Positions 57,414-64,000 of a stretch of DNA of 64,000 nucleotides are shown here, piece by piece. The notes beneath the pieces are model-generated. The model did not search any database and was not told the DNA's origin. It was given only the letters and a program-made list of their open reading frames with translations. The position numbers and the translations under genes were made by a program. Position 1 is the first letter of the stretch; every line of letters starts with the position of its first letter. Source of the DNA: Ciona intestinalis (taxonomy: Eukaryota; Chordata; Ascidiacea; Phlebobranchia; Cionidae); contig NC_020177.2 of the NCBI RefSeq assembly GCF_000224145.3, positions 2,173,746-2,237,745 on the forward strand, read 5' to 3'.

Positions 57414-57625
57414 CGAAGCCGTGGCTCAGTGGTTTAGGCTCTTGCATCGAAACCAAAGGGCTTCGACAGCGATACCAAAACTGATCGGCGTATGTGTGTT
57501 TGGGCAAGACACTTAACGAACAGTGCTCCAACTCAGCGGTCGCTAATGGGTTGACCAAATTATAAGCCATATCAAAGCAAAAATTATACACAAAGTTGAA
57601 AAGTATGGAAAGTCGTAAGCACACC
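57414..57625 (+). mobile_element. SINE, second head type, downstream of the LamG-like gene
   Basis: 'GTCCGAAGCCGTGGCTCAGT', 'CTTGCATCGAAACCAAAGGG', 'GTGTTTGGGCAAGACACTTA', 'CAACTCAGCGGTCGCTAATG'. This head type is also at 7735-7918 (inverse) and 37076. Confidence 0.85.
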
Positions 57626-57796
57626 GGTATAAAAAAAATAGTGCGAAAATACGTGTCTAACTGCGTACGGTGTCGCAAAGTTTTCATCCAAGACTGCCAC
57701 GAGACTTAGTTCATGACAGGAGGGTAGTGAATAAAGTTCGTTAGAGTGTGTGTCGCGGATAGATTGGGGACTGTGTTGTCGAAGTTTTAACTGCAA

Positions 57797-59582
57797 TTAA
57801 ACTGGTATTGGATCAGCCGTGATTCCCCATTTGTGAATGAAGTGTAACTGATACTTTTTCATTACCTCATCGGTTATAACGATACTTTTAAAAAGCACGA
57901 ATTCACCAATCGCTCCTCGGAAGGAGCGTCTGCCACTTGGAAACAAGTCCCCAATTGTAAATCTTGTATCGGATGCAGATGTCCTGGCTTGAAATCTTTG
58001 AAGTAACTTCCCGTTACACCACACACTGCTTGCATCGACACCACCATCTACATTCCACTGGACACTAAGAACATTCCAGACACGAAGTGCTCTTGGGTTG
58101 GCGTTGATCCGAGTAGAAGTAATTTTAATGCTGTTACCCAATGTTCCTGATACAACTACTTTGTCGCTTGCCAGTCCAATATATTTATCATAACCTAAGT
58201 TGTCTATACCAAAAAGACCAATCCAATCATAACTACCTGGAGGCATCACTGCATCCAGCCTGTAAACTATAAACACAGTAAAGAGGTCATTCTCTCCTTG
58301 TTTTTTATTCAGATTAAGGTTGGTAACCAATCGACTGAGCTTGTTTTCAAACAGCAAAAACCTGTGACCGTTTTGTCTTTTTTGTGACAGACGTGGTTGC
58401 AATTGAGGATTGCTTTGTAATGATGGTAACGATGATAGACCTTGACCATAAACTGCTGATACATTAAATGTTTCTGAGACATTCAGATCCGTTTCGTAGT
58501 CCACACGGTATTGCACTGTGGCCATGGAAGTGATGTAATCTAAACAGTAAAAAGTTTATATTATTTTTTATTTTCAGTTTTAACAACTAAAGATGCAGTG
58601 CTGTAGAGTAATACGGGACACTTTTAGCACGTAATATCTAAACAACATGACCCTTTTTTAAACAATTAACAACGGTCTATATGGGAGTCCTGAGGATAAG
58701 GTTTTATACTTGTTTGAATGTTCATTGTTAACTACCAAATGGGTCGAGAACATAAAATAAAAAGGTGGTCCATCTTCCCCACCCTATAGGTATACTAGAC
58801 AGTATACTAGACATCTGTTTTATAACCAATAATAAATTAAATTACAGGTATAAATCGAACATTTTTAGTTTCGCTAACCCCTGACCTTTCACTTACGAAG
58901 GCACATGCACTGTGTGTAGCCCATGACTTATAAACGCTTACCTGAGATATGGTAGATCGTCCACTGCACAGTGAAAAGCATGTCCTCCCATCCCGAATCT
59001 TGATCGATTCGTTCCAGTTCCAAGACAGCGTTGTAAAAATTGATTTGTACAACAGTAACATTAAATTTCTCCACTCCTGTACTGTATTTGGGGTTAGCTG
59101 TTGCCTCGATGTAATAAGGCATTGAATCCAAACATATTTTGTAATCGAACTTCACGTTATGCTTCTTCGTCGTAGAATATATTGACATTTCAGTCCAGCC
59201 TCGTTTTATCGTCGAATATTCTAGTTAAAATATGACATCATGAATGAATGAATGAATGAATGAATGAATGAATGAATGAATGAATGAATGAATGAATGTA
59301 ATTTACTTTATCCTCGCGTGGTCGGAAAACGACTGCGTTATAACACGAGTTTTCTGTTTCATACACCTCGTGCCAGCTTACTAGTTATCAACTGTGTTAC
59401 TTTGTGGGGGATTATCATCGTTTTGTTTAGAATATAGTTTTCAGTTCTATGAACCCATATTAAACAAGAAAGAAAGACATTTTTTATAAGTCTACCGATG
59501 TTATTTTATACCCACCATTTTGCTGAAACGTCCCCGCTATTGCTGTCTCCAGAATAATAACTGCTAAGAATAACCACAACAT
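57797..59582 (-). CDS. Secreted LamG/concanavalin-A-like domain protein (3 exons)
   Basis: Minus-strand exons 59516-59582, 58942-59220 and 57797-58539 join in frame to 362 residues. The start ATG at 59580-59582 opens a clear signal peptide (MLWLFLAVIILETAIAG), so the product should enter the secretory pathway; no membrane segment follows. Residues ~25-150 form a beta-rich region of unknown type. Residues ~150-350 look like a laminin-G/pentraxin-type jelly roll: LFTVFIVYRLDA, RALRVWNVLSVQWN, SSVWCNGKLLQRF, then FRGAIGEFVLFKSIVITDE and the ending YQLHFIHKWGI, which is the usual close of LamG_3-type domains. No catalytic residues are evident. I do not recognise a named orthologue. A diverged copy of the final part lies at 61398-61540. 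Confidence 0.78.
58599..58790. mobile_element. GGGTGGGG-family MITE in intron 2 of the LamG-like gene
   Basis: 'AATACGGGACACTTTTAGCA' at the left and 'GTCCATCTTCCCCACCCTAT' at the right, with the internal marks of the family. The left terminal repeat is worn. Confidence 0.8.
59238..59430 (-). mobile_element. SINE tail with a long (GAAT)n array
   Basis: About 14 GAAT/ATGA units (59238-59297) lead into 'GTAATTTACTTTATCCTCGC', 'GTCGGAAAACGACTGCGTTA' and 'CTCGTGCCAGCTTACTAGTT'. The tetranucleotide array is the SINE's own 3' tail, here expanded. Confidence 0.85.
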
Positions 59583-61397
59583 TATGCCGTATTAATGCTT
59601 TTGATCCGATCTATGTAAATTCTCTACAGCCGATCCGACATATTATGTCACATACCAGTAAACGCAGTTTAATTAAAATGCTAAAGATGTAGCTGTAAAA
59701 TATACCAAGTGAGGTTATATACTGAAAACGGTAAGGTAAAACTGATACATGACGTATTATTTCCTATTGAATACGGTTGTAATACTGGTACATGACGTAA
59801 TTTTCAAGGGAAGTGATAGTCAGTAGGAACAATTTAACGATACCTTATAGGCTACGTTAGTTTGGGTATGGCAGTCGGTTTTGCAAATGTTGTATACTAT
59901 CAAACCGACTACCATGCAGTGACTACATTTGACTCAAATAAACCTCTGCAAATGCTCCATCCAAAATATCCACCCTATTGAAATAACCGAACTGTACCAT
60001 AATGCATTTATCGCGTCCCGAACTACAAAGCATATTTTGCTGTGGTTCTGCTCATAACGGCGCTATTTGTATTTTTCCATTGCACCAGTCATGTTTCCTT
60101 TCAATAAATGGAAAATTTAACCTGACGTAATGAATTGTTGTCGTCCCGACTGTGTCACCTTAAATTGCTTTGGTTTTAGTGCGTTTAACTAGAGCCGTAA
60201 ATGTCCCCCATTTTTGTTAATATATGGAGCGCTTTGCGATTTTTCAACGTACAGTAGCTGCAACTGCAAACAAATTCCTAAAACGAAATACGAAATAATG
60301 CTAAAACGTAAAACGGGCTACCTGCTACAGTGTGCATGTTTTCTTGATTGTGTGGTCGTCGGTTTTGTTGCTAGTTTGTGTTCTGGTTTTAAGCAATCCC
60401 GACATGTGATCTTTTGCACATAACACAAACATGTATAGCGTGCGTATCACGAGGACACTTACGGCACGCAATAACATCTTTAAATTAATTCAAGTTTCGC
60501 CATCACATGAGGATGAATAAATAATCTTAACCATGTACATCCCTGCTGATGAAAGTAAAATTATGGAAGAAGGAAGAAAGTTCCGAGAAAGCTAAATTGC
60601 ATGCGTTGAAGCTATGGCGTCAAATGGGGCCAAGAAGAAATTCGAATATTAGCACGACACTTCTATTTGTGTGACCGCCACTTGTGTCGCGGATGGAGTT
60701 GCGGACTGTGTTGTCGATGGAGCGGCACCGGTTGCTTGAAAGACTTAATCAGCTTCCCGGGTGTAGGGAAAATGAGCCAAATCTGGCTAAATCACAGGTT
60801 CTTGACAAGGACCGCTACCACAAAGAATAGAATAAAAGCAATGTATTTGTGCCCAGGAAAACTATACCTGTGCGATACTAAAGTTTGCGGGGGGCGGCTA
60901 ATATTGAAGTTGTGGTTCGCGAGTTCACGTTCCGCAGCCTCGCGACGACGCTGTTCCATCCTGCCCCAAGGCTCACGCTATCAGACAACGCATTGCACAC
61001 CGATGTATGACGCTTGTACAGCACATCTCAGTTCATTACGCGGTGAAAGTGCGGCATCGTGCTTAGAGACAATGTGAGACAGCGAGGTATTGTAAGCCCT
61101 GTACTGCCTCACAGTACAGGAAAGTACGAAGTTTATATATAACGAAAAACACGTGTAGCAAAACAATAAAACGCGTCATTGGCATGTGGCAATTGCCTCG
61201 CCTGGCATACACACGACTGGGTAATTGATTTATTATCACGATTAGAATGACGGGAAAGTAGATGTTACGAAAGCAGCGAAACTGCATTCCATTCCTGACA
61301 TGCTTTTGTTTTCGCTATACAACGTTGCTTTATATTCAATCCTTATGCATTAGTGTTAAATTTAGCTATCTTTATATCATTAAATCTGTGCCAACCG
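59583..61397. other. Upstream region of the LamG-like gene
   Basis: No gene is supported. The promoter of the minus-strand LamG-like gene must lie just above 59582. A GC-richer part at about 60600-61080 has a 136-codon frame, but it contains SINE-type pieces ('TGTAGGGAAAATGAGCCAAA') and a piece (GTCGCGGATGGAGTTGCGGA, CTGTGTTGTCGA) that also occurs at 57747-57786, so I take it as repeat-derived. Confidence 0.45.
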
Positions 61398-61540
61398 CTA
61401 CAAGTTTAACTGCAATTAAACTGGTATTGGATCATCTCTGATTGCCCATTTCTGAATGAAGTGTAACTGATACCTTTTCATTAATTTATCGGTGATAATG
61501 ATCTTTTTAAAAAGCACGAATTCACCAATCGCATTGCCTA
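61398..61540 (-). pseudogene. Stray copy of the end of the LamG-like gene
   Basis: Bases such as ACTGCAATTAAACTGGTATT and AAAAAGCACGAATTCACCAA match 57788-57920, covering the stop codon, the YQLHFIHKWGI-like end and the preceding strands. Differences are scattered. The match stops near 61540, so only the last ~45 codons are present. It is either the remnant of a tandem gene copy or a retained fragment of one. Confidence 0.8.
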
Positions 61541-61935
61541 AATTTGATCTTAGTGGCACCAGTAGTAGGTATCGAAAATGGCCGCTATAATACTGTATTT
61601 TAGGATTACTTTGGTTTTCTCTCTGCGGTGGTTTCCCGTAATTTTATTTCCTTTTTGCTCAAGCTTCGGTTCCTGTACAAACGTAGACTCAAGCAGTTAG
61701 TTCCTGTTTCCTAAATCCGTTTAAGAACTTTGAATTGTGCGTTTATTTTACTGAGCACAAGCTGTACGTTAATTTTGTTTGTCGTGTTTGTTTCTATTTT
61801 GCACATAGTTTCAGAGTTCGCTAGCCGTCTTAATATTCAATAAAACTAACTGTTTTTGGATTTAAGTGTTATACTACCTTACAATTACTGTAAAAAGTTT
61901 TACAATTACTGTTAAAATTATGCAATAAACAATTA

Positions 61936-62568
61936 GGTGCTAGTGAGGAATCCTCCCCCCCTTGCCTATAGAAAAAACGATTGGAGTGTTGCTTCTTCTT
62001 TCCAACGACACCAAGATTTTTATTTTAGCCTTACTATAACTCGAGATATTAAAGTTCAAAGAGAAGTAGTTTCTTTCATTCGAGGGCGGGAGTCGACTTC
62101 ACTAGGTGCAGCGACGATGGAATCGGTCTATGAATAATGCGCTAAAAGTAGGGGTTGCGAAAGTATTAATAAATCAAAAACTAGTGGCGGTATTACCCCA
62201 ATTTTTTAATATGTTATGCATGTTGCTATACATCAACGTGTGTTAAAGTTTTGGTAATTTTTATTGGCGATTTTTTATTTTATCGCGTGTCAAACTTTGA
62301 TAAAGTTTGACGGCCCACCCAACTAAAAGTACTTTGATTATTTAATATATTGTTTGATACGTAATTGAAGCGTCGCTTCTTCTTTCCAACGACACCAAGA
62401 TTGCTGCTCCAGGTGTACCATAACCCGGGATATTTAATAATATATGATATATTTACTAATATATGATTTTTATGGGGAAATACCGTTACGGTCCAATGAT
62501 TTTCTTTTTTCCTTTTTTAGTCTCTCGTTTTTTCTATAGGCAAGGGGGGAGGATTCCTCACTAGCACC
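61936..62568. mobile_element. Non-autonomous element with ~43-bp inverted repeats and 8-bp target duplication
   Basis: The left end GGTGCTAGTGAGGAATCCTC and the following CCCCCCTTGCCTATAGAAAA are mirrored at 62526-62568. Both sides carry AACAATTA (61928-61935 and 62569-62576). Inside, 'GCTTCTTCTTTCCAACGACA' with CCAAGATT is present twice in direct orientation (about 61988 and 62375). No transposase frame. The 8-bp duplication fits the hAT superfamily. Confidence 0.88.
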
Positions 62569-62617
62569 AACAATTACATATAGTTGTTATTGAGGTATGT
62601 ATCTTATCATTATTTTT

Positions 62618-63205
62618 AGAGGTCGACCGATATATCGGTTTACCGATATTATCGGCCGATATTTACGTTCTATCGATAATTGGTATTGGTAAAAAAGCGC
62701 CATATAAACACTGATATATAAATAGTTCGTGCGAAACTACGTGCGTCCTACTTTACCTTCACGTGCGTCATAGTTTAACCTCCACGTGCGTCGTAGTTTA
62801 GCCTTTACGTGCGTGCTAGTTTAACGTCCACGTGCGTCGTAATTTGACCTTTACGTGCGTTGTAGTTTAACGTCCACGTGCGTCGTATTTATGCGTCATA
62901 GTTGACCTTTACGTGAGTCGTAGTTTAACCTTACGTGCGTCGTAATTTAACGCCCGCATGCGTTGTAGTTTAGTGTTGATGTGCGTTCTAGGTTAGTACA
63001 AATGCAACTTTTTTCCTAAGAACATGCAGGCCGACCATTTTTTTTCTAATATAACTTGCAATATCATAAATACAGTTATAACTTTTGATTTATACTGATC
63101 ATTTCATATGTTTCGCTGTAGTGACAAATATCAGTAAAATATCGGTATCGGTAAAAGCAAAAAATATCGGTATCGGTGGCAAAAATTAATATCAGTTAGT
63201 CTTTA
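62618..63205. mobile_element. GATATATCGG-type element carrying an ACGTGCGT tandem array
   Basis: Left border AGAGGTCGACCGATATATCG then GTTTACCGATATTATCGGCC; right part AATATCGGTATCGGT (twice) then 'AATATCAGTTAGTCTTT', a weak inverse of the left border. The middle (62735-62990) has about ten units of ~27 bases built on ACGTGCGTCGTAGTTTAAC, with CACGTG in several. No coding frame. Confidence 0.7.
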
Positions 63206-63638
63206 AACTTATTTTTACATGGAGTTTGCGGCAGAAGTAAGCATATGATATAACCTGTATTTTTTTCTATTTTATTTTGCAATACCAGTTATATTGGGCT
63301 TTAATTCTGTAACCCTTATTCACTAATACCTAGCCTAGCCATGTACCTCTCACTCGTGTTATGCTTTTTTCAAAAATAGTTTTTAATGTTCACAAAAATG
63401 ATTTTTTTTTAAATTTTACAAAGAAAAAGGTGGAAAGATAAAGGTTTACTGCTTTAATTATCTACAAATAATAATTTCTAGTATTAATATAATAATGTTA
63501 TTAGTACTCTTGTATGCATAGGCCATAACTTAAACATACTGGTTTATTTTATATTATAAATTTTATATTGAATCAATTTACAAAAACAGTTGATCATAAT
63601 TTTAGTTAACTTGTAGAGATAAAATAGGAATCCCAGAA
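63206..63638. other. Upstream region of the BTB gene
   Basis: AT-rich, no feature recognised. The translation start at 63639 (CCCAGAAATGTC) follows. Confidence 0.4.
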
Positions 63639-64000
63639 ATGTCATTTTCTATCTGTGGAACATGTTCAGTTGAAGAACAAACTCACAATATTGATCATGC
63701 ATCTGATCTTCTTCAATTTGCTAATGAGTCACGACAAGATGGTTGTTTTAATGACATCATCATTCGTGTTGGAGAGAAAAACATTCCAGCAAATAAGATG
63801 GTCCTTTCTTGCTATTCCAAATATTTCAACACCATGTTTAAATCTGAGGTAGGTTGCTGTTGCTGCTTACTTTAGTACAGTTTAATTTACAAACATAATA
63901 TTATTACAGATGAAAGAAAAGTATAAAGATGCTGTGGATGTTCATGGTGTAGATGCGGAAAGTGTAGAGAAACTTGTTGATTTTATGTACACAGGAAAAA
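63639..64000 (+). CDS. BTB/POZ-domain protein, Kelch-like, 5' part (runs off the window)
   Basis: Exon 1, 63639-63848, has 70 codons and ends GAG/GTAGGT; exon 2 starts at 63910 after ATTACAG and continues to the edge. The joined protein reads MSFSICGTCSVEE..., then a typical BTB fold: LLQFANESRQDGCFNDIIIR, NIPANKMVLSCYSKYFNTMF, and VEKLVDFMYTGK. This order (D-x-x-x at strand 1, H/N-K-x-V-L-x-x-x-S-x-Y-F, YTG) is that of KLHL-type adaptors of cullin-3 ubiquitin ligases. The BACK and Kelch parts would lie beyond 64000 and are not seen, so other BTB families remain possible. Confidence 0.85.

Noticed and set aside
60667..61077. 136-codon frame rich in Cys and Arg
   Set aside because: Contains pieces of dispersed repeats also present at 37195 and 57747; no splice signals or family match.
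62735..62990. CRISPR-like array
   Set aside because: Units are contiguous and diverged without unique spacers, inside an animal transposable element; it is a tandem repeat.

Overview
The window looks like animal nuclear DNA, most likely from a tunicate of the Ciona type. That is inference: the DNA is AT-rich, the genes are cut into many small GT-AG exons, the protein genes are clearly metazoan, and the introns are full of tRNA-headed SINEs with ATTC tails and of short inverted-repeat elements that I associate with Ciona. There are two runs of N (1-115 and 16403-16527), so assembly problems must be kept in mind.

Layout. (1) 796-3279, plus: the last six exons of an ephexin-type Rho guanine-nucleotide exchange factor (end of DH, PH, SH3). 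(2) 5063-20967, minus: three tandem copies of a gene for a nucleotidyltransferase-fold protein with a long helical, TPR-like C-terminal half. Each copy is interrupted by frameshifts or stops, at partly different places. The block carrying copy 1 is repeated after the second N run together with an exact second copy of the last RhoGEF exon. A short fourth relic lies at about 21729. (3) 22335-26369, minus: a complete small gene for a WBP1/VOPP1-like single-pass membrane protein with two PPxY motifs, and upstream the last exons of a diverged relative. (4) 27205-44640, plus: all 25 exons of BMS1, the ribosome-assembly GTPase; the exons sum to 1135 codons in frame. (5) 45306-55900, plus: all 17 exons of neutral ceramidase (ASAH2), 827 codons in frame, with an extra segment of about 75-80 residues in its C-terminal domain. 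(6) 57797-59582, minus: a three-exon gene for a secreted LamG-like protein, with a stray copy of its last-exon end at 61398-61540. (7) 61936-63190: two or three unusual repeat elements. (8) 63639-64000, plus: the start of a BTB-domain (Kelch-like) gene that runs off the window.

BMS1 and ceramidase are ordinary housekeeping or lipid-metabolism genes and show no functional link. The most unusual part is the triplicated nucleotidyltransferase/helical gene: a nearly constant catalytic half, a diverging helical half, shared frameshifts in two copies and independent breaks in the third. It may be a lineage-specific, fast-evolving family, but function cannot be read from the sequence. Exon boundaries were placed by eye from splice signals, reading frame and known family sequence; no alignment or search was run.
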